Source of the DNA: Sipunculus nudus
Taxonomy: Eukaryota > Annelida > Sipuncula > Golfingiida > Sipunculidae
DNA length: 64,000 bases
Assembly: GCA_026874595.1 (NCBI GenBank)
Contig: CM049315.1
Location: 11,532,664-11,596,663, forward strand
Reading direction: 5' to 3'
Shown here: piece by piece, positions 48,795 through 60,660 of the stretch
Layout of the letters: each line of letters starts with the position of its first letter
How positions within the stretch are numbered: position 1 is the stretch's first letter
The notes under the pieces: generated by a model
Database searches by the model: none
Told to the model about the DNA's origin: nothing
The model's input: only the letters and a program-made list of their open reading frames with translations
Made by a program: the position numbers and the translations under genes

Positions 48795-49588
48795 AGATGA
48801 GCTACGTACAGGGAGGATCCTTTGTCTGTTGGCTGTTGGTCCATCCATTTGTTGGGCTGGCACATTTTTGACAACTGGACCTGTGAATTCCAAATTTTAC
48901 ATACAGTAAGATGTTCCTATGTTCATCCACCAGGCCTGAAACTGGATCACTGAGACTTTGTTCCCTCAACACTTTAAGGAAAAACCTCCATAAGCTTTGA
49001 AAGCCTGTTGTAACAATTCAAGAGTGTCTAATATCATAACCACTGGTGCTGTTTTGTTCATATTTGGAAAAAATATTATGTGGTATATTTTCAATGTACA
49101 TGATCTTCAGTATTGTGTAATTTGTCAAACTTGTGAACCAGAGTATAACATACCTTGTCAAATATTGTAGGAAAGATAATTCCTCACTTAACATGGTAAC
49201 TACTGAAGCTTTCTAGAGAGGGTTTTCTTTAAGCATTTAACTAAATTTAATTAAAGATAATTGTATCTGGACCTAAGATATACACAGATTAAATTATATT
49301 TAAATTCTTTCATCCACTACTGCCCTAATATAAAATGAAGTTGTTTTTTCTTTGTAAGATAAGGCTGCATAATACAACATACAAAACATTTTAAAAAGAA
49401 TAAAAATCCCTGAAAATGCAAAAATTAAAAAATTAATGAGAAATTGCATGCCTGATTAGATTGATTAATGTATGACTGCAGTTCAATGCACAGATGCATA
49501 GTTACAGCCATTTACTGTTCTTTGATAACAGGTCTGTGTCACAGATCATGCTCATCTGCTGAGCACCATGACCCATGGGTCTCTTGTT
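48795..49588 (+). mobile_element. Helentron-like element, copy D (old, diverged)
   Basis: The body aligns with the modules of copies A-C (for example CATACAGTAAGATG at about 48900 and CTTTAAGGAAAAACCTCC at about 48971), and the right end GAGCACCATGACCC then ATGGGTCTCTTGTTT is intact. The left hairpin is degraded (GATGAGCTACG) and the GTCC array has shrunk to GTCCATCC. It is much more diverged than B versus C, so this family has inserted at different times. Confidence 0.55.
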
Positions 49589-50525
49589 TATATTTGTCTT
49601 TCTGCTGTTGGAGTACACTTTAATCTGTTATTACGTTAAATGTGAATAACGTCCTACGCACTTTTTCTGATATGAGTACAAGTCATGAGACTTTGGTTTG
49701 AATACATAGAACGTGAACCAGAGAAATATGAAATGCGGTTGCCATGGAGATGTATTGTCATGATCCAAATATATGTCGTACATAGGTGTGTGTTTGTTTA
49801 AGTGGTGGACAACATTAAGACGGAAATAATAAAAATAGGAAATAACTTGTTGATATTCTCACATCATTTGGTGTGTATTGACTGACACAAAGAAGTGTGC
49901 ATGTTTGTGTGTGAATGTACTTATGGTTATGTTATACAGTGTCAGTCTGTCCTTGGGTTTTAATTAAGTGTGTATATAGAAGCCCAGCTAGTGGCTGCAG
50001 AGAAGGAATGGTCAAGTCCTTGAGCCTCATTGGATTGATGAGCTGGTTTTCTTTACTTGTTGTTCTCTGTGTTCTGACCTCATTCAGGGGATTAAGGCTG
50101 AGTGGCCAGAGAGGCCACACAAACAAAAATAGGTTGTTCAGCAGATTTGTCTCTCCTGTTTTTCATCAATTTTCTTTGGCAAGATCCTTGTTGAATTGTG
50201 CCATTGCCTTGATTATCTTTTGGAAATAGACTAAATTTTGTGTTGATCATGAGCACCTTTTCAAAAAGTTGAGCATACCTTTTTATATTTTTCAGTGCAA
50301 AATTCAATGTATTATATCTTGACTGATAACTAAAAAAGTGTTTTTTAATTCCCTTGCACCTTAATGTTTTGCTCTTAGAATGCATGGAACAATTAATTTT
50401 TTTGTATGACCTTTTAATTTGCCATTTTTTTGTGAGTTGTTAAATTTCCCATGATGGTGAGAGCAGTTCATGTATACATAAACATGCTTTACATAAACAC
50501 TGTTCATTCTTTTGAAATTACAGAG
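49589..50525. other. Intron-like sequence, nothing firm
   Basis: A less AT-rich patch at 49980-50130 is open on the plus strand (ORF 49915-50229) but has no recognisable protein character. Confidence 0.4.
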
Positions 50526-50925
50526 ATAGCTTCATCGTTGAGCAGTATAGTTAAAGCTTTATAGTTGAGCATTACATTTATAGTTGAGCATTACAATTAT
50601 ACCTCATAGTTGAGCATTACAGCTATGTTACATGTACTTAGTTGAACATTAGTTATATTACCGTACTTAGTTGAGCATTACAGTTACATCTTCATGGTTG
50701 AGTTAAAACTTCATTGCTGAGTTACAACTTCATGGTTGAGTTACAGCGTCATGGATGAGTTACAACTTCATTGTTGAGATACAGCATATGGCTGAGAAAC
50801 AACTTAGTTGAGTGACAATTTAATTGTTGAGATACAGCTTCATGGCTCAGTTACATCTTCATTGCTCAGTTACAACTTAATGGTTGAGTTACAGCTTCAT
50901 GACTGAGTTACAGCTTCATTGTAGT
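50526..50925. repeat. Degenerate ~18-bp minisatellite (GTTGAGTTACA core)
   Basis: Units such as TTCATGGTTGAGTTACA and CATAGTTGAGCATTACA repeat about 20 times with variable length. The left half has GAGCATTACA and the right half GAGTTACAACTTCAT, so two subfamilies occupy separate halves of the array. Confidence 0.85.
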
Positions 50926-53800
50926 ATCTGTAGTCATTTTACATTTGTTATTCATACCAGCACCCACTGAACCATTTACCAGATGGAGTCCCACACAAAT
51001 CAGCTGATTCCAGGAATCCTGAATCATCTGTAGTACATCTCCACCCATTCTGTGGTAATGAATAAAAAAATTCATGAAAAAAAATCCAAATGCCTGCATA
51101 ACACCCTAACCCCTCCTCCCCTTCTCAACTAATCTATTCACACACATAAGTTACTCCTATGACCCTACTTATAGACTACACAGTTATTTTGTGAGGGTAA
51201 AATTGTTGTACCTCGTAACCTTTAATACTAATTTTTTTATGTTGTGTGTGTTGCAAATCTGTTGACTTGGGATCTCAAGGTAACAATAGGAATATTGGTC
51301 AGTCCTGTTGTAGATTGCAGTTAATTTTATTAGAAAAAGAAAAATACATTAATATATTGAATTTATAGCGAAAGACATGCAACCAGGTGAAGTCAATCAG
51401 TTTTGAAAATGTTATAATTATTAGTAATTGCACCCCTTGATTTTATCCCAAAGAGGAATAAATAAACTAGGAAAAATTGTGATTTTTTAACAGACTTTTA
51501 GCATTGATTTTTAAATTAAAATCTCAATTGAAGATATTTGAGCCCCTTAGAAACAGAGTGGCCCATACCACATTTTGAAGTTTTGAGAAATTTAACTTTA
51601 AGGTTAAGCTTTTTGGTATCTCCAAAATATGGACCTAAAGAAAAACTCTGAAACAGTTTCCTTGCAGACAAAGGTGAAATGTTTTTGGTCTTTCCTTATT
51701 ATAAGGATTGAGGCAATTTAACCTGTTTATGACTTTGAACTTTTTTTTTTGGTTTTGGGATGGACCATTCTTCCACTCAGTTTTGCTTACTAGTTTATGT
51801 GATATTCTGGGATAGATCATTTTGGCATTCATTTATTCCAGTAAGCATTTGGAATGTGCAATTGTGATTTTGTATTATTGGTTACAAATGAAAACAATTT
51901 ATAATTCTGAATGGTCATAGAAACTTTCTATATAGACCTAGGTCACTGCTGTTTGTTAAAATATGATTTAAAACAAAAGTATTAAAGGTAATGTTTTGTG
52001 TATTGCTGGTCCTCTATGAAGTGCTTGGACAGAAGTCACTGTCGTCACTGTCATCTGCAGCACCATCTTCATCAATTAGGGCATGCAGCTGCTCATCTGA
52101 TTAATACATTGCTGCCATTTTTACTGTGAATTCTTGGATTCTTTGGGATAAACCATTCTGGCTTTCAGTTCTTTTAACTATGACATAGATCCAGAGGTGA
52201 ACCCTCTGAATATCTTTGGTATAAACCAGTTAGCATATAAAGTGCAAATACACATGGTGATAGATGACCTTAACTGGTAAACGTTTTTGAGTACCTTAGT
52301 GACAGAGACAGTCGGCAAATCATACACTCAGTGACTGGGGACTTTGCACACAGGTACCTTATGGAGCTAATTGAAGGACATACGAACAGCACCTGCTGAT
52401 CACTTTGATTGTGTCATAAATATGTTCTTTTTTCATTCACAGGTCATTTCAGTCATTTAATAAAAGAGTAGAAGTAAATAATTTTCATGGTTTTTAATAT
52501 TGTATTTATACCTACCCTGTGAGCCAAATAGCTATCAAAAAATACAATGAACAAGACCCGGCACTCCCAGTCCACCCTGATTGGCTTATTATTAGACTCC
52601 TTCACCTTCAGTGACACCTTCAATTTTAACTGAAAATTTGACACCACAGAGATATCAGTTACCTATTGAATAAATCAAAACAAAATTTTTTATCAGTACA
52701 CAAAGCTCTATTTTGTTTTTCTGTATATGTTAATTATTCCTTGGACGATAAGCAAGGCCACCCATGCCCTTATATGGCTACTTATGGTAACATACATCGA
52801 CACTTGTCATTTTCTGGAAAGCAGGGCTTAAGTCCTACCCCAGGCAACTGGCCTGAGGACAGTGAAACTGAGGAGCTGCAACAGTTTACAGGGTGACCTG
52901 TGCTGAGTTGGCATTGTAAAGCTGTGCACATAAGACTGACCTGTTAATTAATTCTTTTCTTGATTCATCTTATAAGCCACAGTTACTCCAAATAAAAATA
53001 CCAATTACTGGGTTTTCCTTGATGCTGAAACATGGACAGTAACTAAAGTTTACTTGTATTAGAAATATTAACTTGTTTAAAAAAAATGAATTTTCTCATT
53101 TGTGATTTGTTTTAAAAAGTCAGGCTCTAGCCTAAAGAAAGTTTTGAAAGTTTATGACACCTGTAAATTTTGGTTTTTATTTATACACAATTTACTAATT
53201 TACCTAATAGTGTAGCCAGTGGTTCCATTCACTGTCTGCCTTTACTCAGTTTTAGATGTATTAAATCACACAATTTTGACATGGTATAACCTGTTACCTT
53301 ATTATTTAAAGTTACTGATAGGTCACTTTCATGATTTTTTCAACCATAAATCAGTACACTGTATTCAGTCTAATAAAAGCTTTATATAGTTATAAATAGT
53401 CGTTTTATTTTTTACACGAGCAATGTTGTTATTATATCACAATAACACAGGCCACACAGGCATGACCACCCACCTGTAGTAATAAAAACCTACATTGGTT
53501 CTAATTAGAATTGTATACGTCAGATGTAACGTTCTTCATTATTAAACCATGAGTCAGGCCAATTAGGTAACAATTGTTGCATGAAGTGTTACATCAGTAT
53601 AAGCATATTTTGTAAGTTTTGTAATAAAAAATGCCCCAGTTAAACGAGTTGCTTCTAAGCCTGGTTTGTGAGGTATTGTTTTACTGTGTATGGGGGTCAT
53701 ATCCTGGTTAGTTAGAATCTCGCTTGACAGATTTTGAAAGCCTGAAAGCCTGCACACAGGACACATTCCCCTCATGTTTGTTCATGAGAGCACAGCTCTA
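50926..53800. other. Intron-like sequence, nothing firm
   Basis: AT-rich. A GC-richer patch at 52750-52900 lies in an open frame (52666-52896) but has no convincing splice sites or protein resemblance. Confidence 0.4.
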
Positions 53801-53809
53801 GGTCAGGTT

Positions 53810-53817
53810 TATATAAA
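53810..53817 (+). promoter_or_regulatory. TATA box for exon 1C
   Basis: TATATAAA is a consensus TATA box. A start near 53840 would give a leader of about 195 bases to the ATG at 54035. That leader is CpG-retaining and contains three near-tandem GATCCGTGT segments (about 53979-54009). Confidence 0.4.
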
Positions 53818-54034
53818 TCCATTACTCCTGGTACTTGTTTGCTGAGTTGACAAGGAACGCCCACTTGTAAGGTATCAGCAAGGTGATTGCAGATAAGGAA
53901 TCGTTGGTGTCGTTGTTTACTTACTGTCAGTACAGGTAGTAGGTGCTTGTATTATTTTGGTGGAACATCATCTTTACGATCCGTGTCTGATCCGTGTGAG
54001 ATCCGTGTGAGACTTGTGAAGCACAACTCCAGTC

Positions 54035-54047
54035 ATGATCCTTGAAG
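54035..54047 (+). CDS. Candidate alternative first coding exon 1C (Met-Ile-Leu-Glu, phase 1)
   Basis: ATGATCCTTGAAG is followed by the donor GTATAA at 54048. It encodes Met-Ile-Leu-Glu plus one base, so it ends in phase 1 and joins exon 2 at 61793 in the same frame as exon 1B, again completing an Asp codon. A perfect TATA box lies about 220 bp upstream and the presumed leader is less AT-rich than its surroundings. Being nearest to exon 2 (7.7 kb), it would give the shortest transcript. The coding part is tiny and the donor only moderate, so the call rests on the combination of TATA box, CpG retention and phase. I cannot name the gene. Confidence 0.35.
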
Positions 54048-54904
54048 GTATAATCAGCTCAGGTGAATATTTATTATTTTGATTTTAACAATTAGGAATG
54101 CTGAACATGGCCCTGAGCCAAATGTAAGTAGCCATTTTGACTTATCTGATATTAAGTGTGTGTGAAACATGCTACTTGCAGTACTCATCCAGTGTCCGCT
54201 AAACCAGTTGACACTTTGATGATCTCAGTTTTAATATCAAGTTATTGTTATTTTATTATTGTAAGAGACAATTTTATTATACAAATTGCTAAGATATCAG
54301 AAATGTACAGATTATAGTAGTCTCGTGGACATGACAATGGTAGTAGCAATGCTGCAAGCATGAATATTTTATATATATTTTATGCATGTATAGAAAGACA
54401 TGTTCACATATATAGAACATTTTTTTTACTGTTATGTAAAGATTAAGCTTTCAGTTTACTAGAATCTAAATGGAGTTACCCACAAGTGAACAAATAATTT
54501 TTACAAAAGTTGAGTATTTAATTTGATAAGGAAAAATTTATTGTTGCCTTATTTAAACATGCAATTATAAGTAATTAAATGTAATAAAGATGACAGAGTC
54601 TGCACTGTGTATCAGTTTATGTTTTGGTCAATTAACAAACTGAGCCAAGTTTACAGAGTGGTGTCACTCAAATAAAAAACAATCAGTGTTAACAACAGAG
54701 AAATGAAAGTAAAATGTACAATATTAATTAATTATTATAAAAACAGTTTGGTGGTGTTCATCATAGGTAAAATGGAGTTACACCTTTGACAGATATTTTA
54801 TTGCAGAGAAACAGTCAACATATGTTTGGGAGTAACATGTTACCTGTTGATTGTTTCTTTGCTATGTAAAATCCCTGTTATATGACATACAAACATATTT
54901 TAGG
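54048..54904. other. Intron-like sequence, nothing recognised
   Basis: AT-rich DNA following candidate exon 1C. Confidence 0.45.
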
Positions 54905-55190
54905 TTCCATTATAGCTAGACGCAGCCTAATGTTTAAGGTGCTTTACCACTGAGAGGAAGTTCTCTAGTCCAAGCCCCACCAGAACCCCAAAGCCAGTTC
55001 AGCCTCAGAGATCTGCTTTATTCTCTTAACTGCATGTTTTGATTTCTGGAATAATTCTGGCCCTGTATTTATAAAACCTGAACTCCATAAGCCAAAATAA
55101 TAACATATCATTAGTATTGTGTGGTAATCTTCATCTTCATACAGTAGGTAGGGCCACCAACAGGTGATGCTTGTATCCTTACTTACCAAT
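54905..55190 (+). mobile_element. Probable tRNA-derived SINE, family 3
   Basis: CAGCCTAATGTTTAAGGTGC followed by GAGAGGAAGTTCTCTAGTCC and AAGCCCC reads like a decayed tRNA head (box A, then box B near TAGTCCAAGCC). It lies directly upstream of a family 1 SINE. The tail, with CTGGCCCTGTATTTATAAAA, is not seen elsewhere in the window, so family membership rests on the head alone. Confidence 0.4.
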
Positions 55191-55192
55191 AC

Positions 55193-55465
55193 CGGCTTCT
55201 GTGGCTCAGGATAAAGCACAGGACTCAAAGCAGTCACCCCCTACCCAGGGTAAGCGCTCTCGCGGCTTAATGGGAAGGCTGTACCCCACAGACGTGTATC
55301 ACTCACAAATGAGTGTGTCTTTGGGAGGTTCCTTGGTGTTATGACCCAGCAGTGGGGATGAGTACACACCCAGGACATGCAGGTGTGGTAGACACCAGGT
55401 CTGGGTGACACTTGGATATAAAATAAAATGGTAGAAAGTGAGTGCTGCAGCCCTGTCATATAATC
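55193..55465 (+). mobile_element. tRNA-derived SINE, family 1
   Basis: Box A TGGCTCAGGAT starts at 55202, followed by AAAGCACAGGACTCAAA; box B is not recognisable, so the head has decayed or lost bases. The body (CTTAATGGGAAGGC, TATGACCCAGCAGTGG, TTGGATATAAAAT) and the ending GCCCTGTCAT match the minus-strand copy at 19445-19750. Overlapping minus-strand ORFs are by-products. Confidence 0.68.
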
Positions 55466-55852
55466 CCAAACTGAAATGGAACTCTGCAGATGTAAATACT
55501 TAGATAAGATATTTGATAAGTCAGCATTAAAATATGGAGGCAGTTACCTCTGAAAAAAGTTAAAAAAAATAAAATAAAATAAAAAACAAAACAAAAACCT
55601 GAATAAGGTGTCTGTTTACAGGGATCGTTTTTTTTGTAGGTTTTGTTTGTGTGCAGGATGACCCCTAAAAGTAACATGGTTATTTAAGTGCACAAGACAG
55701 TATAAGTTGAGTTTGTTAGATATATATCATTATAGATATATTATCCAAACTCCAATTTTATGAATTTAATGTATTTTAGCTACACATCAATATTTCTTGG
55801 GCATAACTATAAGTGTTCAATATATTCTATTTTCAACATGCATAAGCACGTA

Positions 55853-57063
55853 AATGTCAAGGCCCAGATCCCGATCTGGACCAATCGGCGATTGGTCCAG
55901 ACCAAATCCCAATCGGGGTTTAGGCTGGACCAAATCCCGATCAGGATCTGGTCTGGACCAATCGCCGATTAGTCTGGACCAGATGCCGATCAGGATTTGG
56001 TCCGGCCTAAACCCTGATCATTAACTTTTGGGAAAGAGAATGAGTTCCTGTCTGAACTTATCAAAGTTCAGGTAAGCCTAGACCTAGATTCAGAGCATGC
56101 CTATATCCCTGACAGGATGTCTGAAATTATAACTTAATAAGTAATAACAAATGTTAATTTAATTTGTAGTCAGTGTCAATTATTGTGTCTTAATAACTTA
56201 ATTAATATTTAAGTTTGAATTAATTGAATGATTATATTAATTGTAATTATTTTCAAGTCCTTGTATTATTTTTCAAAATGAATTATTATTTCCAGTATTT
56301 TCATCAGATTGTCTATTCAATTTTTTATATAACAATTGAATAGTTTAAGCCGATTCACTGTGTAAATAAGTGTATATATTTGATGCGTTTTGTAGGTAGA
56401 ATAAATTGTTAGATGGATGACATATATAAGAAGTTAAGTATCATATGAAGTTTTCAGTCCCCGGTTTTCAAATATGGATATTCTTAACTTGTATCAACTC
56501 ATAAACAGCTTACATTCAAATGAAAAGTCCTGATTTCATGAAAACAACAATTTATAACTTCTCTTATCAACATTTTCAACTAAATATATGTATATATTCA
56601 TGTTTTTATTACATTTATTTATTTATATATAAAATTATATTATACACAACTTGGTTTATTATTTTCATGTCTTAACCTTATGGAATATAATGTTTAGCCA
56701 AAGGCCTGCTCTAGTCTGCCATGGAATCTCAATCAGGAACTGGTCCAGACCAGATCCCGATCAGGGTTTAGGCCAGACTTAATCCCGATCGGGATTTGGT
56801 CTGGACCAATCAGGAATTGGTCCAGCCCAGATCCCGATCGAGATTTGGTCTGGACCAATTCCCAATTGGTCTAGACAAATCAGCGATTGGTCCAGACCAG
56901 ATCCCGATTGGTATTTGGTCTGGCCTTAACCCCGATCAGGATCTGGTCTGGACAAGGGTTTGACCAGATCCCGATCGGGGTTTAGGCTGGACCAAATCCC
57001 GATCGGGATTTGGTCTGTACCAATCGCCGATTGGTCCAGGTCGGGATCTGGGCCTTGACATAA
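55853..57063. mobile_element. 1.2-kb foldback element with palindromic repeat arms
   Basis: The outermost 60 or so bases are inverted repeats with about four mismatches (left ATGTCAAGGCCCAGATCCCG; the right end reverse-complemented is the same). ACGTA flanks both ends (55848-55852 and 57064-57068) as a probable 5-bp target duplication. The arms (55853-56015 and 56715-57063) are packed with alternating copies of GATCCCGATC-, AAATCCCGATCGGGATTT- and GGACCAATCG/CGATTGGTCC-type palindromes. The roughly 700-bp centre is AT-rich and codes for nothing recognisable. Superfamily unassigned. Confidence 0.75.
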
Positions 57064-57400
57064 ACGTATAAATTAAAACATCATGTTGTTTGCTCACATG
57101 AAATGGGAAGCCTGTTATTGTCACATATTTGAAAAAAAACATGTAAATGTTGCATATTTTAAAAAGAGTTGTACCGGATCAGTGGTATTGGTTATTTTTA
57201 TGGAAAACTGAGAAAAAAATATTTACACACACTTCTTGGACAATACTTATTGCAACCTTGAAACAGTATGAGATAAGACCGAGAGTGCAGTCCCCCATGG
57301 TGACTCTGTGACCTAGATGGCAAAAAAGGTTAATTGTCTTTTTTTTATTAAATTTATGTGACCAAGCGCAGTCCTATTCTCATAGAAAATATACTACCCA

Positions 57401-57760
57401 AGAATATGTAGAATAGTGTAAGTATATGAAGAATAGTGTAAGAATATGTAGAATAGTGTAAGAATATGTAGAATAGTGTAAGAATATGTAGAATAGTGTG
57501 AGAATATGTAGAATAGTGTAAGTATATGAAGAATAGTGTAAGAATATGTAGAATAGTGTAAGAATATGTAGAATAGTGTAAGAATATATAGAATAGTGTG
57601 AGAATATGTAGAATAGTGTAAGTATATGAAGAATAGTGTAAGAATATGTAGAATAGTGTAAGTATATGTAGAATAGTGTGAGAATATGTAGAATAGTGTA
57701 AGAATATGTAGAATAGTGTAAGAATATACATGTAGAAAATTGTAAGAATATTTAGAATTT
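57401..57760. repeat. 20-bp minisatellite with 100-bp higher-order period
   Basis: Sixteen exact 20-bp units (AGAATATGTAGAATAGTGTA consensus) run from 57401 to 57720, followed by degraded units. The variant AGTATATGAA starts units at 57421, 57521 and 57621, and the variant ending GTGTG occurs at 57481, 57581 and 57661. So five-unit blocks of 100 bp were duplicated, with one unit apparently lost in the last block. Minus-strand Tyr/Ile/Leu-rich ORFs (57354-57801) are artefacts. Confidence 0.93.
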
Positions 57761-57768
57761 AAACATGT

Positions 57769-58479
57769 GACAGTATCTTTCATTATAACCGTGTTGTTCA
57801 CACCTTTATCAACATCCTCCGCTGTTCCTTATTAACAGACAGGGAGCAGGGAGCAAAACATTAAATTATACAAATAAGATATGAAGAGCACTCCAAGTGC
57901 ACATACATCCACTACATGCAATGTGTTATCATGTTTCTTCAACCTTAAGACATACAGGCAAACAATAAGCCTACATTCCCATGGTGATCAGAACTAGCTT
58001 CTAATTTGAAAATTTAATTTACCTAAGCTTCCTTGCCTTGAGACCTACCTCTTCTCAAATTATTATTGTTCATATGATTTTAATATTGCTGCGGATCAAC
58101 TACTAATCACATTAGCCTCCACCCGCGCCCCCTATAGACTACCGAACGCCACCACCTGAGCCACGTAGAGTGGCTAGATTAGTTATAATAACTGTTTGTA
58201 AAATCCATGTAAAATAAATAGTTTACATTTAATAAATAATTCAAACTATTTTTGGGCTACAGATTTCTATATGGACAATACTTTCAGTGTGTCCCAAATA
58301 CAGAGCACCCTGTATCTTTAACAAGTGTTGCACATCTCAGTGTCATTGAAATTTATATGTTATAACCTGTTCACAATTATACTGGCAAAACAAACAAAAA
58401 ACAGGACGCAGGTAGAAACAGATTATCAATTGGATAGACAGAAATCCCTTAACGTTCACCAAATTTTTATCATAAAAAA
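57769..58479. other. Intron-like sequence, nothing recognised
   Basis: AT-rich, with a small GC-richer patch at 58115-58165. Confidence 0.4.
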
Positions 58480-58800
58480 ACACTTCCAAGGTGTTAGTGA
58501 CGTGAAGGAGAGCACAGCATGGCGTCCATGACGGCAGAACATGCGACACACCCACTGAAATGTTAAGTCTCATCATTAATGGCTTCAGGATATCCAAGGG
58601 GATCCCCCTTTACCATTTATCAACAATTGAGCAGTTTTCATTTTACAATACTTAACGAGAGGCCATGATGGAAACAAAAGAGAAAGTCAGTGTGACGGTA
58701 GCTGGAAGCTTCCTCTCGGCATCCAAGGTCACATCTTGAGTTTATGATGGTGTCTTGCGAGCAGCTGACTACTTCAGTGTCTCACAGGGGTAATTTGGTT
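58480..58800. promoter_or_regulatory. CpG-retaining intronic block, candidate regulatory element
   Basis: CpGs are concentrated here (GTGACGTGAAGG, ATGGCGTCCATGACGGCAG, CATGCGACAC, GTGACGGTAG, CTCGGCATCC, TTGCGAGC). Two very short ATG-led frames (about 58519-58565 and 58668-58740) end without a convincing donor. The one donor-like option is in phase 0, which does not fit exon 2. A regulatory element or a fourth promoter without coding contribution are the alternatives. Confidence 0.25.
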
Positions 58801-60614
58801 TACAAAGGATTCAATAAATAGTCATGGTCTGATACACTTAACATTACTGAGACGATAAGCTTTGGCTCAAATCGGTGTACTTTTGCTTTCACTTTTGTGA
58901 TTGCAGACTATTGACTAACTATATATGATTAACCACAGCTGATCTGCTGCTACTTGTTCAGGTCATCCTTACACAGGTGGTCGTTTAAGGATTTGGATTA
59001 AGCATTGAAGATTTTAATGTTTTCAGATATGTATACATATTATCGTAAGTACTCTTCTTTAAACCTTGATACAGATAATAGATTTTATTCTTTGCACTTA
59101 ATTTCTTTTTTAAACCTCAATACAGATTATAAATAAAACTGAACTGAGAATCAGCCTTAAAGAGTATAATGTTGTAATTATGTTTACCTGTGCTTTCTTG
59201 TTTGTTAATCTCTATTTTTATCAAAGGACAAGGTTTATATCTAACTTCATACTATCAAATTGATAATTCTAAACTTAGGTAGATTTCAGTACACACCTCA
59301 AGATAAATAATTTATTTTATCTTTTAAAAGGTAAATTAATGTAAAGATTCTGAAAAGCCATTACAGGGTGTTTTCTATTGGACAAGTTTGTACTTGTTTG
59401 CCTGTGTGTGTTTGTGTGCTAGTTTGTGTGTGAAATCTTATTATCATTTAACTACATAACCACAGCCCACATAGGAACACATATATAATGTTTAGTATTG
59501 GGCTTATTATATTTATTAATGTATCAGTAATTATTGCAGAATGGTAAAAACCACATTAATTGCCTCTTTTGTTCTTGTTTTATGCCTTAATTTGTATTTA
59601 CTTGAATAATTTTGCCCAGAGAGGATGAACATTCAGGACATATTTAATTAACAAATGATGCCTGTGAGTTTGGAGGTATATATTTCCTACTGGTTTGCAT
59701 AATGGTACACCACCACTCCATTTTCATAATTGAAGTGTTGAAGTGGTAGCTTGAGCTATAGACTTGACATCATGTGTTATGTAGCAAAAGTGTGTTTGTG
59801 TGTGTGTGTGTGCCACCAAGTAAACTATAATAAACTCCATGAGTGAATTCAATATATCAACTGTTTTGTTACCATTAATATATAAATATACCTTAATGGA
59901 TTGCAACCAACATCGGTATCTCAAGGAGTATATATAAGTACCCCACATATCCATATTTTGTATATAGAATTTTCATACTCACCTAAATGGTTTACTAGAG
60001 TTGTGTGTTTAAAATGGTGTTTAAATTTTGTCATTAACCTGCAAGGTGCTCAGTTATAGCAGATGTGCACACCTGTGGCAGGTGAAAATAAATACAGGCA
60101 CTACTTTTATTTTATATCTTTTGTAATATCAATCAAGGTAAGCAGGCAAAATAAAACCAGGATTAATAAGATGCTCCTTCCAACTGACACCCCTCGTAAC
60201 AAGTGACCAGTCACATATACTGTAACATCACAAGCAAATCAGACGGGTATATGTTAACTATCCATGATTGTAGTGTTGAAAGTTGACAGTTAAGAAGATC
60301 ATTATATTCAATGATAACATATCCTTTATATTACCCATATAGCAAAGATTCATATAATATATTGATCAGATCTTTTATATTATTTGCCAAAAAGAAACGA
60401 GAATTTGCACTGTGTAGATGTTCCCTTGTATCCTTTTCAGATTTTTTAAAATTCATACAGTAATAAATGGATATATATATTTATACTACCTGTAGGTTAG
60501 CTGATAATGAAAATGGAATCCCCATGAAATTATGAAAAAGTTAAAATCTCTCAAATTTTGCCCCACATATGTGAACCCAGCCACAGACTGTGATATAGAG
60601 TACACAGCTCATGG
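58801..60614. other. Intron-like sequence with a short (GT)n at 59791-59812
   Basis: AT-rich, no supported exon. The small GT microsatellite is the only repeat. Confidence 0.45.
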
Positions 60615-60620
60615 TATACA

Positions 60621-60660
60621 GTGAAGGTCACAGTGAAGGTCACACATAGCTGCCAGGTCA
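60621..60660 (+). promoter_or_regulatory. Cluster of three AGGTCA half-sites
   Basis: The 12-bp GTGAAGGTCACA is tandemly duplicated (60621-60644) and AGGTCA occurs again at 60655-60660. TGAAGGTCA is close to the extended half-site used by monomer-binding nuclear receptors. It lies 1.1 kb before exon 2. Chance or repeat origin remains possible. Confidence 0.25.

Noticed and set aside
52666-52896. Plus-strand ORF in a GC-richer patch
   Set aside because: It has no convincing acceptor or donor in phase and no recognisable protein pattern.
57354-57801. Two minus-strand ORFs of Tyr/Ile/Leu/Phe repeats
   Set aside because: They are translations of the 20-bp minisatellite.
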